DNA of 64,000 nucleotides from Synechococcus sp. PROS-9-1 (GCF_014279775.1 NZ_CP047961.1:868001-932000), one strand, 5' to 3'. Counted from the stretch's first letter, positions 1 through 9,345 are shown. Notes: generated by a model not told the origin, from the letters alone. Program-made: numbers and translations.

Positions 1-2544
1 CATCCAGCTGGCCAAAGGATTGGCGTCCTGTCCAGCAGCGGCGACCCAAAACACCACGAGATGGCGCTGCGCGCGCGATAAGGCCACGTAGGCCAGCCGC
101 TCTGCTTCTGCAGCACTGTCGAGTTGATCTCGTTCAGCGGCCTTGTATCCATGGCCCCAATGGGGGTTGAGAGCCACTTGCCAGGTCCCTTCTGGATCGT
201 TGGGAGGGTTTCGCCAAAGAGGGCCTTTGCGATCAGCTGGTGCTTGCCACAAATAGGGGCAGATCACTACGGGGTATTGCAGGCCTTTGCTTCGGTGCAC
301 GGTGACAACGGCCACCGCGCTTTCCGCTAAATCGCTGTGGGGCTGCCTGATGTCAGGGGTGGGTTCGATGGGTTGTAGGCGTTGTCGCCTCAGCCAATCT
401 GCGGCGCTGCTCAGGTCCAGGCCTTGTCGATGCATGGCGTCTTGCACCAGTCGCGCACATTGCTGAATGTCGCCTAATAAGCGCCCGCGGCTGGAGAGAT
501 CAGCGAGCATTCGGCCCTCGAGGAGTTGGGACAAGCAACCGAGCAAACCCAGGGAAGGGAGGACGTCCTGCAGGTTGCGGAGTTGCCCTGCGAGTCGGTC
601 GAGATCACTGTTGGTTTCCGCCTCCTGCAACTGACGGCTTGTCCATTGCATCAAGGCAGAACAGGCGAGTCGCCGCAGTCGTCCGCCATCTGCGGGGGTG
701 GTCAGGGCATCGAGAAAATGTTGCAGCTCCGTCGCGCCGGTGGTGCTGAGGACATCTCCAGGACTCACGAGTCGGCTGGGTAGGCCTCGTTGCGCGAGCT
801 GTTCTCGCACCGCCTCGGCTTGTCGATGACGACTGACAAGAACGCAAAGATCCGATGGGGTTAGGGACGGATCGTTGTCCAGCAGGTGGAGGGCATGGCA
901 AGCGACCAGGGTCGGAATGGTCGATTCGAGTGCTGTGCGGGTGGGGGGGTGATCGGGGTCATCGACCTGTAGATCAATGAGTTGGAGAGGTTGCTCACCT
1001 TCCGGGAGGTCCAAGGGAAGGGCGCTGGCACAGGGTGTAACAGGCGGCACTTCGAGGTTTGAGAGGGTGAGGCCTGGAGCCATCCATTGGTTCATCGCCT
1101 CCATCAAGGTCGGGGTTGTACGCCTGTTGTCGAGCAGATTGTCGATTCGATCCGCTGTTTGTCGGGCTTGTTTGTAGGTGTTGAGATCTCCTCCTCGAAA
1201 GCGGTAGATCGCTTGCTTGGGATCACCCACCATCAGCAATAGATGGTTTGGGGTTGCGAAGCAGGCCTGGAGCAGACGCCACTGCAGTGGATCCGTGTCT
1301 TGAAATTCGTCGATCAGAGCCACGCGATATCGCTGCTGAATCGGGGCCAGCCAGCGTTGCGGTTCAGCATCTGTCGCATCTGGATCGAGGGCATCGAGTA
1401 AGCCAGAAAAGCTGATCACGCCCTGTTGAGCGCGGCGGGCGGCCAGGGTGTGGAGTCCCTGGGTGAGCGCATGGCGCCACACCTGCTCAGCTGGTCCATC
1501 CCACAGCGTTGCAATGGCTTTTTGCAGGGTTGGTTGGGGAAGGTTTGGATTGATTTCGCTGCAACGGCGGGCTGTTTTGCTGAAACATCCGGGATGGAAG
1601 TAGTCGCCGAGCAGACTCTGTTTTCGCACGTCTGCGTAACTAATACGTGACGGCTGCGTGCCAGTTAGCTCTGAGATCCAATCGCTGAGTTCGCTAGCGC
1701 GATCTTTTTTGGGTTTTGGTGAGTAGGGCTTGGTGTCGGTTTGGCCTTGGCTTCGCCAATCCGTTGCGCAGTCGCGAAAGGCCGTTTCTAAGCCGTGACC
1801 GTTGGTCTTCCATTGCGCTTCGAATTCTGTCCAGCTCGATTGGAGCCAGTGCTCAAAGCACTCGATCAGGGGACGCTCTTGATCTTGAGCCCCCTCAGTA
1901 CCGGCGATCCGAACAGCGCAATCGCTGTCCAAGCGGCTGAGGGCATGGCTCAACTGATCAGCTGAGAGGCCAGCATGCAACAACCCTGAGACGTTGTCGG
2001 CAGGTAGGGCCAGCACCTGGTGTTCCCAGTAGTCGTAGGCCACCTCTTGGCACAGATGCTGGCTGTCACTCTCAAGACATACCTCCATCGCTGTGCCGTT
2101 CTGGAGTGCTTGCCGGCGAAGGCTGCGCCGGCAGAAGCCATGGATGGTGGTGATGTCGGCTCGCTCAAGCCCCTCCAGTGCTTCCAGCAGGTTGCTGGCA
2201 ATCGTGCGACGGGTGTTGGGATCTTGCCCATGGAGTGCCAGCCACTCCTCCATCACTGCATCGGGGGGTGGGGCGTTGGTTTGGGCGTCTGAGTCGTTGG
2301 CTTGATCTTGGAGCAGGGCTTTCAAGGCATCGTTGAGTCGACGCCCAATCCGATCACGTAATTCCGCAGCGGCTGCTTCTGTGAAGGTCACGACCAAAAG
2401 CTCTTTGAGGTTGAGCTTCCGCTCTGTCACCAGCCGCAAAACCAGGTGGGCTAGAGCAAAGGTTTTGCCCGTTCCGGCACTGGCTTCTAGGAGACGAACG
2501 CCGGCATCTAGGGGGTACTGATTGGGTTCAAAACGGCTGCTCAT
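1..2544 (-). CDS. recB: RecB, exonuclease V beta subunit (partial, 3' end off the window)
   Basis: The first 848 codons of an UvrD-family helicase/nuclease read leftward from an ATG at 2544. A Walker A motif EASAGTGKTFA lies near residue 20, followed by VVTFTEAAA, and close to the window edge the helicase motif RLAYVALSRAQ is visible, so the superfamily 1 helicase core is intact. The C-terminal nuclease domain lies beyond base 1. The start overlaps the recC stop as ATGA, which implies translational coupling. RecB with RecC processes double-strand breaks and degrades linear, including phage, DNA. A recD gene is not seen in this window. No frameshift was noticed. Confidence 0.93.
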   Translation of the reverse strand, partial: MSSRFEPNQYPLDAGVRLLEASAGTGKTFALAHLVLRLVTERKLNLKELLVVTFTEAAAAELRDRIGRRLNDALKALLQDQANDSDAQTNAPPPDAVMEEWLALHGQDPNTRRTIASNLLEALEGLERADITTIHGFCRRSLRRQALQNGTAMEVCLESDSQHLCQEVAYDYWEHQVLALPADNVSGLLHAGLSADQLSHALSRLDSDCAVRIAGTEGAQDQERPLIECFEHWLQSSWTEFEAQWKTNGHGLETAFRDCATDWRSQGQTDTKPYSPKPKKDRASELSDWISELTGTQPSRISYADVRKQSLLGDYFHPGCFSKTARRCSEINPNLPQPTLQKAIATLWDGPAEQVWRHALTQGLHTLAARRAQQGVISFSGLLDALDPDATDAEPQRWLAPIQQRYRVALIDEFQDTDPLQWRLLQACFATPNHLLLMVGDPKQAIYRFRGGDLNTYKQARQTADRIDNLLDNRRTTPTLMEAMNQWMAPGLTLSNLEVPPVTPCASALPLDLPEGEQPLQLIDLQVDDPDHPPTRTALESTIPTLVACHALHLLDNDPSLTPSDLCVLVSRHRQAEAVREQLAQRGLPSRLVSPGDVLSTTGATELQHFLDALTTPADGGRLRRLACSALMQWTSRQLQEAETNSDLDRLAGQLRNLQDVLPSLGLLGCLSQLLEGRMLADLSSRGRLLGDIQQCARLVQDAMHRQGLDLSSAADWLRRQRLQPIEPTPDIRQPHSDLAESAVAVVTVHRSKGLQYPVVICPYLWQAPADRKGPLWRNPPNDPEGTWQVALNPHWGHGYKAAERDQLDSAAEAERLAYVALSRAQRHLVVFWVAAAGQDANPLASWM

Positions 2545-5500
2545 GGCCGTTGCGCCTCCAGCATCGGCGCATACAACGCTTGAAAGGCTTCTTCAAAGCA
2601 GGCTGTGCTTAAAAAATCGTCTGCTTCGAAGTGGTCGCCAAAACAAAGCTGCATCTCTGGACGCTCCCGCTCTCCCATGCCTGCGAATCCCCCATCCCAG
2701 CGACTTGCAAACGCTCGGTTTGCTTTATCCAGACTTTTACTCAACGTGAGGGCCTTGGCCAATCCACTAGAAGGGGGCACCGGCCAGCAGGATTCAGCTC
2801 CTGCGATTGCTAAGGCATTGAGAGAAAAGAGAAGCTCCTGAGCTCGGCCTGGATCCAGTGGTTGCCAATGAAGGGCAAGCTCAAATTGATCAGTTTTGGC
2901 GCTGCTGTCACATCGACAGACCACAGCCGTTGAAGTGGAGACTCCCGACGCTTGCTGGATGAGGTGGGTGAACCAGCCGCCAAGAGCAGTGCGGGACTGA
3001 AGCCGGCCTGCGCTAACCAAAACCGTGGTGGCCCCAGCTCTCAGCACAGAGCGTGACTCGGTCTCTGTGCGGATGGATTCACAGTGCAAAGCCCCAAGTT
3101 TTAACAGGGTTTGTTGCAGGTTCTGCCAGCGCTGTTCGAGGCGATTGGCAGCCAGTAGGCCTGCTGCGCCAGGCGGAAGCAACCCTTGACCTCGAAGCTG
3201 TGTGCTCCATTCCCCCGGAAGAGCGTGGTCCCAGATCAAGCTCGAATCGGTTGCCAGCCAGTCGAGCTGATTGAGGAAAGACTGGTTCAGAAGGGATTGA
3301 CGCTCCCGCTCCTCGAGTTCGAGCGCTGAGAGATCTTCCACGGGGGTGGACCACTCCCGTGTCTCCAATCCCCGCGCTTTGAGCCAATAGCGCTGGGGAG
3401 CCTCAATCCAACGACTGACTGCGTCTGAATCAACGGCGTCTGAATCCAAACAGTTAGGGGTTGCAATTGGACTCCAGCTCAGGGGGTGGGCTAGGCCCAG
3501 GGAGCTTTCGCTGAGGCGATGGTGATCGCGGCGATCGAGATTGCGCCTGGCGTCGAGGTGGTGACGATCAGAACTGAAGGCTGAGCCGGAGCGATTGACG
3601 AGAAAATTTCGAGGATCCAAGGGATTCGCTGGTTGTACCAACACCACTCGCTCGAACTGTTCGGGTTTGAGTTGCTCCTTCAGCAAGCTGAGCCATTGTT
3701 GAACCGGCGGCGCGGGGGGAAGCTCTTCGCCCTTGCGTTCATCGCGTGCATTCCAGCTGATCAGCAGATGTTGTCGCGCCGACATCAACGCCTCCAGCAG
3801 CACGTAACGGTCTTGATCTGTGCTCGATGGATCTCCGAGTCGGCGCTGCTGTTCCAGGAGGTGAAAGCCAGGGCGTTCCCGCTGACGCGGAAAGCCTTGC
3901 GAATCAAGCCCCATCAGCACGATCAGCCGATGGGGAATCGCCCGCATCGGCTCTAGGGCGCTGATCGTGAGGGCACCACTGCGGTGGCCAAAGCGACCGC
4001 TATCGGCGGAGAGGGCCTCATCAAGAATGGAGACCACAACGGAGAGATCAAGGTCAAGAGTGCACTCAGAGGCCTGTTGCTGCATCGTGTCGAGTGCTTC
4101 GACGATCGCTTGTTGCTCCCAGGCCCAGTCCCCTCCATCGCCATAGAGATGCTGGAGAAGCTGATTCAACTGCGTGGTCCAAGCGCTGGGACTGTGGGGT
4201 TGACGTAGGCGAATGATCCATTGCGCGAGTCCATCCAGAAGCGGCCACCATTGTTCAAGTTGCTGAATGGTGAGACCTCCCTGGAAGGGGGCGCAGCCTC
4301 CAGGAGCGAGACCTGGCTCGGCAGGCAGAACGAGGCCAAGCAGCCAGCGATCAAGACACCAATTGAGGCTATGGGTGTCATCGCCTCCTCGCTCCTTGCC
4401 ATCCACCCCCCAACGGAAGCCCGTCTGCTGGAGGCACTGGGTGATCCGCAAGGCATCCGTGGCCGTGATGCCTTGAAGCACTTGGAGAGCTGGGTTAGCC
4501 AGAAGAGCCTCTAACCCGGATGCCGTGAAGCGCTCACTGGCCAGCCTCAAAAGGGCCATAAACCCTTGGCTCAGTCCTGGGGTGCTCTGTTGGCTTCGGT
4601 CGGTCAGTCTCCAGGGAATGCTGACTCCAGTGGCGTCGTGATCACCGAAGACGGAGCTGAGGAGCGGGGCATAGCGCTCCACATCCGGAGTCATCACCAA
4701 GACATCGCGAGGCTCCAGGCTTGGATCGGAGGCCAGCCATTGCAGGATCTGATCGCGAACCAGTTGAACCTCGCGCCATGGTCCTGCGCAGGCCAAAAAA
4801 CGCAATGAGCTGTCTTGATCAACAGGGGTGAGGAGTGGTGCGCTTCCATCCACCAACTGTTGTTGCACTTGCTCTAAGAGCGTGGCTGGCCGCTGTTCGG
4901 ATGCAGCGATCTGAATGGGCGCTGCGAAGAGATCGCCCTGATCCCATTGGCCGAGCGAGCAGTCTCCGTTGCCTTCCAAAAGCAACTGAAACTCAGCCCC
5001 CATGCGTCCCAAAATCGCCTCCAGTCTTGGTGATTCCAGGAGCCAGGGCCCATCCGGTGGTGTGTTCCACGCTTGTCCGAGCGTTTGTCTCCTCTGTTCG
5101 GAGCGTTGCCACAGCTCAGGGCATGGCGTGAGTAGGTACAGCTCAATCGCCATCAGGCCCGAGAGGCCTTGCAGGAGTTCCACCTGAACAGGGGCGAGAT
5201 TGCTGATGCCAAACAGGCGTAATCGAGGCGGTAGAGCGGCTACTGAAACATCACCTGTTCGTAGACGTTGAACGGCCTTTTGCACCTGAAGACCAAAGGG
5301 ATCACAGGGGAGGAGTGCTGCAAGGGCGCGAACGAGCTGTGGTTGCCAGTGCAAATGAGCCGGCAGGTCAGCGTCTCCATGACCTTCAATCCATTGGCTC
5401 AGTTCCTGCGGTCGGTAGAGGGCGTAGTCATCCACCGCATCGGCGAGGCAGCGCGCCAGTTGCCAATGATCACGATTGAGCCGTCCAGAAACGCTTGCGT

Positions 5501-5852
5501 GTTGCTCCCACCAAAGGTTCAGGCTTTCAGCAGTTGGGTGGTCGAGAAGACCGGGGAGCACCTTTAAAACAGACCAAACCAGTCGTTCTGCGCGCCAAGG
5601 ATCTTCAGTGCTTGGATCGAGATCCAAGATGCAGCGCACCAGCTGACGTAAGCGTGATCCAGGAAAGGGAAAACGCACTAGAGCACTAATGCCGTTGGCT
5701 TTGGCAAGCTGCTCGCCGAGCCATCGGCTTGTGGGCCAGGTGTTGACGACAATCTCCAGCTCCTCAAACGGACCTGGTGGGTCAAGCGTCAGCGTCTGGG
5801 CCAGAAGCGTTGCCAGAAACTCTGTGCGATTGCTGCGGTAGACCGTTAGCAA
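2541..5852 (-). CDS. recC: RecC, exonuclease V gamma subunit
   Basis: A 1103-residue protein, about the usual RecC length. It opens with the RecC-type N-terminus (LTVYRSNRTEFLATLLA, then VVNTWPTSRWLGEQL) and contains helicase-like remnants such as LIVLMGLDSQGFPRQ in the middle third. RecC is an inactivated helicase/nuclease fold that recognises Chi and holds RecB and RecD together. It sits between a metallophosphoesterase gene that overlaps its start by 7 nt and recB, which overlaps its stop by 4 nt, so the three genes probably form one leftward operon. Confidence 0.93.
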   Translation of the reverse strand: MLTVYRSNRTEFLATLLAQTLTLDPPGPFEELEIVVNTWPTSRWLGEQLAKANGISALVRFPFPGSRLRQLVRCILDLDPSTEDPWRAERLVWSVLKVLPGLLDHPTAESLNLWWEQHASVSGRLNRDHWQLARCLADAVDDYALYRPQELSQWIEGHGDADLPAHLHWQPQLVRALAALLPCDPFGLQVQKAVQRLRTGDVSVAALPPRLRLFGISNLAPVQVELLQGLSGLMAIELYLLTPCPELWQRSEQRRQTLGQAWNTPPDGPWLLESPRLEAILGRMGAEFQLLLEGNGDCSLGQWDQGDLFAAPIQIAASEQRPATLLEQVQQQLVDGSAPLLTPVDQDSSLRFLACAGPWREVQLVRDQILQWLASDPSLEPRDVLVMTPDVERYAPLLSSVFGDHDATGVSIPWRLTDRSQQSTPGLSQGFMALLRLASERFTASGLEALLANPALQVLQGITATDALRITQCLQQTGFRWGVDGKERGGDDTHSLNWCLDRWLLGLVLPAEPGLAPGGCAPFQGGLTIQQLEQWWPLLDGLAQWIIRLRQPHSPSAWTTQLNQLLQHLYGDGGDWAWEQQAIVEALDTMQQQASECTLDLDLSVVVSILDEALSADSGRFGHRSGALTISALEPMRAIPHRLIVLMGLDSQGFPRQRERPGFHLLEQQRRLGDPSSTDQDRYVLLEALMSARQHLLISWNARDERKGEELPPAPPVQQWLSLLKEQLKPEQFERVVLVQPANPLDPRNFLVNRSGSAFSSDRHHLDARRNLDRRDHHRLSESSLGLAHPLSWSPIATPNCLDSDAVDSDAVSRWIEAPQRYWLKARGLETREWSTPVEDLSALELEERERQSLLNQSFLNQLDWLATDSSLIWDHALPGEWSTQLRGQGLLPPGAAGLLAANRLEQRWQNLQQTLLKLGALHCESIRTETESRSVLRAGATTVLVSAGRLQSRTALGGWFTHLIQQASGVSTSTAVVCRCDSSAKTDQFELALHWQPLDPGRAQELLFSLNALAIAGAESCWPVPPSSGLAKALTLSKSLDKANRAFASRWDGGFAGMGERERPEMQLCFGDHFEADDFLSTACFEEAFQALYAPMLEAQRP

Positions 5853-6454
5853 GGCCCTACCTGCAGCGATGGAGCCGTCCGATTTCGTGGAGCAGCCGTT
5901 GCCCCCCGAACCCCCTCCACTTGCACAACAGCTTCTGTTTCTGGGCAGTACGCCGAGAGTTTTCCTCCAGACACCGCACCCGTATCCACCATCACGATCC
6001 GACCGTGACGCTCCACATCAGGTCGGGGGGTATGACCAACCACCACAAGTCCATGGCTTCCGTCGTAATGCTCCCAGAAGGGCTCACGAATGGTCAGGTC
6101 GGGATGACCGTTGGAATCAAATCCTGCGTGGGTTGCCACCCAGCCATTTCCCCAAAAAACAGTAGGGAGATGCTGGAGGCGCGTTAGCCATGGGTTGGGA
6201 CTGTTGAGCGCAGGATCCGCGAGGGTCTGTAAGAGGGCCTGCTCATGATTTCCTCGCAGCCAGGTTGCCTGTCCAGCAATAACCAAGGACCAAGCCAACT
6301 GCATGGTGGTGGTGGTTTGGGGCCCACGGTTGATGACATCACCGCAAAACACGACGTGATCATTCTTTGGCAAAACGCCGAGCAGTCGCTGCAGAGGCTG
6401 GTAACAACCATGCACGTCACCGATCACCCAGTGATTGCCCGTGAGTGATGGCAT
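5846..6454 (-). CDS. Calcineurin-like metallophosphoesterase (Ser/Thr phosphatase or Ap4A-hydrolase type)
   Basis: A 202-residue protein with the complete metallophosphoesterase motif set in order: GDVHG near residue 12, GDVINRG near 38, GNHE near 68, HAGF near 111 and GHTPR near 140. The length fits small PPP-type phosphatases (PrpA-like) and bis(5'-nucleosyl)-tetraphosphatases, and sequence reading alone does not separate these. It is the first gene of the leftward unit that continues into recC and recB, overlapping the recC start by 7 nt. A functional link to recombination is not established. Confidence 0.88.
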   Translation of the reverse strand: MPSLTGNHWVIGDVHGCYQPLQRLLGVLPKNDHVVFCGDVINRGPQTTTTMQLAWSLVIAGQATWLRGNHEQALLQTLADPALNSPNPWLTRLQHLPTVFWGNGWVATHAGFDSNGHPDLTIREPFWEHYDGSHGLVVVGHTPRPDVERHGRIVMVDTGAVSGGKLSAYCPETEAVVQVEGVRGATAAPRNRTAPSLQVGPC

Positions 6455-6507
6455 GCCATACAGCAGGTGGCCTGATCACATTAATTCCCTTTGCTTGTGC
6501 GAATGAG

Positions 6508-6795
6508 ATGCGTGGAAATGCTTACTCTGATGGCCCTTGTGAACATGGTGTGGACCCACGATCATTGCCAGTGGCTCGCCGCGTGAGCCTGCTCGTGAAC
6601 GCCCTTGATGGTGCCCAACGCACCAATGAGGCTCTTGCTGCATGTGCCAATGGTGAAGAAATGCTCGACGTCCTCCTGGGAGCATCGATGAAATTAAGGC
6701 TTGCACTGACGCGCGAGCAGCTCCGCAATACACCACCGATTCGAGATTGGGTTTGGTGGAAAAATAAAGAAGCAATTATTACGATTGGGAATTAA
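6508..6795 (+). CDS. Small conserved protein, possibly Nif11-like
   Basis: About 95 residues from an ATG at 6508; an in-frame ATG at 6445 would add 21 residues but would sit inside the divergent phosphatase gene. The middle has the loose Nif11 layout (hydrophobic helix, an Ala/Cys-Asn-Gly segment EALAACANG, then LTREQLRN) and ends in IRDWVWWKNKEAI. The Nif11 resemblance is weak pattern recognition and could be wrong. The 3' flank is AT-rich with no clear terminator. It is transcribed away from the phosphatase-recC-recB unit. Confidence 0.55.
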   Translation: MRGNAYSDGPCEHGVDPRSLPVARRVSLLVNALDGAQRTNEALAACANGEEMLDVLLGASMKLRLALTREQLRNTPPIRDWVWWKNKEAIITIGN

Positions 6796-6851
6796 AAAAT
6801 GACTTGCCTTATTATTTATTTTTTCTCTTAAGAAATCCCTAGTTGGTTTGA

Positions 6852-7241
6852 TTAAACTCTGCTATATCCAAGCTTGGATGGATAAATCTTAAGGGGAAGT
6901 CCGAAGGACTCCATCAGCTTTCTGCAGTCATCGCCAACAGTTCCATAAACTTCGATGCTGAAGCCATCTCCAAGTTCAGCGTGTTTTTGCAAATACTCCT
7001 GAACAGGGGGGTTGGAGACGTGAGCCGCAAATGCTTCGTCATTTGCATAGGCCTCTGACCACACAAACGCTTGTGGGTCTTCTGGATCTTGATCAAAGGT
7101 GTGATGAAGCATGCCAGGTTCGGAAGACTGAACGGCCATGTCAGTGATCCGGGCGAGTTCCAGATATTGATCCACGCAGCCCGGCTTGACGTGGATGCGT
7201 GCAAGAAGGAGGAAGGGAGTGGATTGATCAAACATTGTCAT
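6852..7241 (-). CDS. Antibiotic biosynthesis monooxygenase (ABM) domain protein
   Basis: A 129-residue protein with an ABM/YgiN ferredoxin-like fold pattern: LLLARIHVKPGCVDQYLE, then a central EPGMLHHTFDQDPEDP and FVWSEAYANDEAFAAH, the usual strand-helix-strand of small quinol monooxygenases. The C-terminal 35 residues extend past the domain. An alternative ATG lies two codons downstream. Its substrate cannot be read from sequence. It stands alone, convergent with the small gene at 6508. Confidence 0.8.
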   Translation of the reverse strand: MTMFDQSTPFLLLARIHVKPGCVDQYLELARITDMAVQSSEPGMLHHTFDQDPEDPQAFVWSEAYANDEAFAAHVSNPPVQEYLQKHAELGDGFSIEVYGTVGDDCRKLMESFGLPLKIYPSKLGYSRV

Positions 7242-7312
7242 GAACGGCTCAGTCGTTTGATGCTGTGTTCGGTCATTTTATCCTTCTCTTTCAACCTGGT
7301 AGCTATTCCGGT

Positions 7313-7603
7313 CTAACTTTTTTCAGTTATGACTTCCTGAACGACAACGTCTCCATCACCTAAGGCTTCAACCATTTCCTCAACAAAATGGTCTGCATAG
7401 AACTTGATGTTGTCCAGCTTTTCGGAGGGATTGTGATCGTTGGTGACCTCATCAACAGCCTCATCTGCTATTGCCTTTCTCATCTCATCCTTTGAAAGTA
7501 AGTGTCGAGCTTCTTCGACACTCATCAATGGGTTCTCAGTGGTCACGCTGAATGCATGAAAGGCCGTGAAGGTGAAGCCGATGGTGTGTGTGTACTCAGC
7601 CAT
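7313..7603 (-). CDS. Small hypothetical protein
   Basis: 96 residues from an ATG at 7603 (an upstream in-frame ATG at 7678 would add 25 residues that look less protein-like). The N-terminus MAEYTHTIGFTFTAFHAF is strand-like, and the rest is acidic and helical with DNIKFYADHFVEEMVEALGDGD near the end. No family is recognised. The style (acidic, ending in a strand such as VVVQEVITEK) resembles the next small gene on the same strand, so the two may form a loose pair in an accessory region. Confidence 0.55.
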   Translation of the reverse strand: MAEYTHTIGFTFTAFHAFSVTTENPLMSVEEARHLLSKDEMRKAIADEAVDEVTNDHNPSEKLDNIKFYADHFVEEMVEALGDGDVVVQEVITEKS

Positions 7604-7763
7604 GACCTGCAGTTCGAACACTGATAAGACCCATTCTTGATGCCAGGGTGTCCGATTGCTCTCGTCGTGCTGATACACAAACCTTGGTGATCATGCGTCT
7701 GTGCTTGTGGCAACGAACTCAGTCTCCTGTCGCCATGATCGATGCCGTCTACATATCCAGCAG

Positions 7764-7964
7764 CTAGCTCACGAAGTCTGCTTCTGAGGCTGCTTTCACC
7801 ACTTCCAGATCATCAAACGACGTCGGCTTCAAATGGTCAATGAAATGAATGCGGGCAGCATCCGACTTGATCCATTCATTGAGCTGTTCTCTGCTCTGAA
7901 GTTCGGGGACATTCAAATTCACTGTGATGGTGGCAAGCAGGGTTATCTTTTGCGAGTAATCCAT
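7764..7964 (-). CDS. Small hypothetical protein
   Basis: 66 residues, starting MDYSQKITLLATITVNLNV and ending in DDLEVVKAASEADFVS. A strand followed by an amphipathic helix (LQSREQLNEWIKSDAARIHFIDHL) is predicted by eye. No known family is recognised. It is transcribed in the same direction as the gene at 7313, separated by about 160 nt. Confidence 0.5.
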   Translation of the reverse strand: MDYSQKITLLATITVNLNVPELQSREQLNEWIKSDAARIHFIDHLKPTSFDDLEVVKAASEADFVS

Positions 7965-8523
7965 TGTTTGAAGTTTAAAGTTGAATAAGTAGTGCTCGAG
8001 CGAATAGCAAGCGAGAATTACAGTTCTTCGATGTATTCTCTTTGACTATAGTAATATAGTCTGGCTGTGCAATTAGTTGCAGGGTGCTGTTTGCACTTTT
8101 TGAATCATTGCCTTTGGCTTTCGCTGAGGATGCTGCGCTGCATATGTTTCCCCTAGCAAGGCTTTATATTGTTTTCTTCTTGCTAAGTAGGCACCCTAGA
8201 ACTCAATGGACTTGCTGTTAAGTTCGTGCCTATCTGTTTGTTTTTAATCTCTGCTGTCTCATAGGATTAGTGTTCATCACTTTCTCCTTAGAGACCGATA
8301 CTCCCTCCAGGTGAAACGTGGCCCCTGGATGAACTGTTGAACAATGGGAGCATTGAATTCAGACAAGGATGTGCTTGCAGATTTAGATCGCTGACCCGCT
8401 GATGCAATGATCCGTACCTTTTCACGGCCTCAATCCAATATTGGATGGGACTTGGAGGAGCAGTGATGAATGGGTTCCCTGCTCCAGAGGAACCATCCGC
8501 TTGTGCAGCTGGTAAAGGGCAAT
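7965..8523. other. Gene-poor stretch with paired inverted repeats
   Basis: No convincing gene is seen in this 560 nt interval. It is AT-rich from 7980 to 8100. Two inverted repeats stand side by side: TAGCAAG at 8154-8160 with CTTGCTA at 8179-8185, and TAGGCAC at 8188-8194 with GTGCCTA at 8226-8232, the latter followed by a T-rich run on the plus strand. A minus-strand reading frame at 8288-8536 has no family resemblance and overlaps a terminator. Confidence 0.4.
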
Positions 8524-8550
8524 AAAAAAACCCCACTCAAGGCGGGGCTG
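8524..8550 (-). terminator. Rho-independent terminator of the DUF4278-type gene
   Basis: On the minus strand a GC-rich stem (CCCC/GGGG core, extendable by a G-T and a C-G pair) is followed directly by seven T residues. It lies about 20 nt past the stop of the small gene at 8571-8678. Confidence 0.8.
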
Positions 8551-8570
8551 TTTGACGTGAACCCTTGAGC

Positions 8571-8678
8571 TCACTTCGTGTATGACAAGCCGCGATAGGT
8601 CAGTTGTGCCTTCTTGGTTGCATCAAAACCAGCACCTTGAAGTTGCACGTACTTCTTGCCGCGATAGGTCAGTGTCAT
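8571..8678 (-). CDS. DUF4278-type 35-residue protein with two LTYRG motifs
   Basis: A 35-residue protein starting at ATG 8678, with AGGAACC just upstream as a plausible ribosome site. It reads MTLTYRGKKYVQLQG in its first half and QLTYRGLSYTK at its end, so the cyanobacterial LTYRG-x-x-Y motif (DUF4278) occurs at both ends of one tiny chain, spaced by about 24 residues. The family is common in cyanobacteria and its role is unknown. A strong terminator follows at 8524-8550. It may act as a symmetric two-strand unit; that is inference. Confidence 0.75.
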   Translation of the reverse strand: MTLTYRGKKYVQLQGAGFDATKKAQLTYRGLSYTK

Positions 8679-8864
8679 TTGAGGTTCCTCAGAAATCCAG
8701 GTCCCCGTTCCGTGGCCTGGCGAGTCTGCGCCTCACAGATGTGAGGTGAACGTTGTATGTAGCTGTTGCTACTCCACCTTTATAACCATATGAGGAGCCA
8801 CTCAGTAGTTCATTGCGATACAAGAGTGGGATTGGATTTGGAGATTTGTATCTGGTTAATCCAG

Positions 8865-8893
8865 GAAAATAAAACCCCCTGCTCCTGGTAGGG
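8865..8893 (-). terminator. Possible rho-independent terminator
   Basis: On the minus strand a CCCT...AGGG stem is followed by GG and TTTTATTTT. No minus-strand gene is recognised upstream of it, so it may serve an unrecognised RNA or be a remnant. From here to 9076 no gene is seen. Confidence 0.4.
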
Positions 8894-9076
8894 CTAGGCA
8901 TGGATTAGTGCCAGGTATTGAACAGCTGTTTAGCTGCCTTTAGGCGCATATTGATGAGGCGTAAAACAACAGATGGGCCCGTAATCATTGGGGTTCCCAG
9001 CCATGTGGAGTTGCTGCTGCCCGCTGCACTAGGCCGTTTCAGCTTTGCTGGTTGACGACATCCCCCTTGCCGAGCT

Positions 9077-9090
9077 AGTACATATGTACT
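9077..9090 (+). promoter_or_regulatory. LexA-like SOS box
   Basis: AGTACATATGTACT is a perfect 14-bp palindrome and matches the published cyanobacterial LexA consensus RGTACNNNDGTWCB. It lies 15 to 33 nt upstream of the two candidate starts of the Cys-rich gene at 9105, a position compatible with repression of its promoter. Confidence 0.65.
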
Positions 9091-9104
9091 GCGGCTGATG
9101 GGTT

Positions 9105-9335
9105 ATGGAGGAGTGGGGTTATGTGGACGAGCGGGAGCTGAGCAACTGCCGATGTTCCAGTGTTTGTGTGGCGTGCCAGCACTTTCGGCATGGCGTGGAC
9201 CAGCACTGCCACACCTTGGTGGCGTGCAACATTCGGCAGCGGTTATTGCAGCAGGGCCATCACCTCACCAAGACCTGCAAGCTATGGGCGCCAACTTGGC
9301 AGAGCACCGCTGGCTGGGCTCCTGAGATGGGCTAA
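9105..9335 (+). CDS. Small Cys/His-rich protein, probably SOS-regulated
   Basis: 76 residues from ATG 9105, or 70 from an in-frame GTG at 9123 that has GGAGGAG at a better ribosome-site distance. The core carries NCRCSSVCVACQHF, then HGVDQHCHTLVACNIRQ and a later Cys in TKTCKLWAP, giving seven Cys and several His, which suggests metal binding. The C-terminal part is Trp-rich. No family name is recognised. The LexA-like palindrome immediately upstream and the strong terminator just downstream make this a self-contained single-gene unit, plausibly induced by DNA damage. Confidence 0.7.
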   Translation: MEEWGYVDERELSNCRCSSVCVACQHFRHGVDQHCHTLVACNIRQRLLQQGHHLTKTCKLWAPTWQSTAGWAPEMG

Positions 9336-9345
9336 GTCAAGGCAT

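Noticed and set aside
8288-8536. 82-codon minus-strand reading frame
   Set aside because: It overlaps the terminator of the DUF4278-type gene and shows no family resemblance.
8689-8901. 70-codon minus-strand reading frame
   Set aside because: It spans a terminator-like hairpin and looks non-coding in composition.
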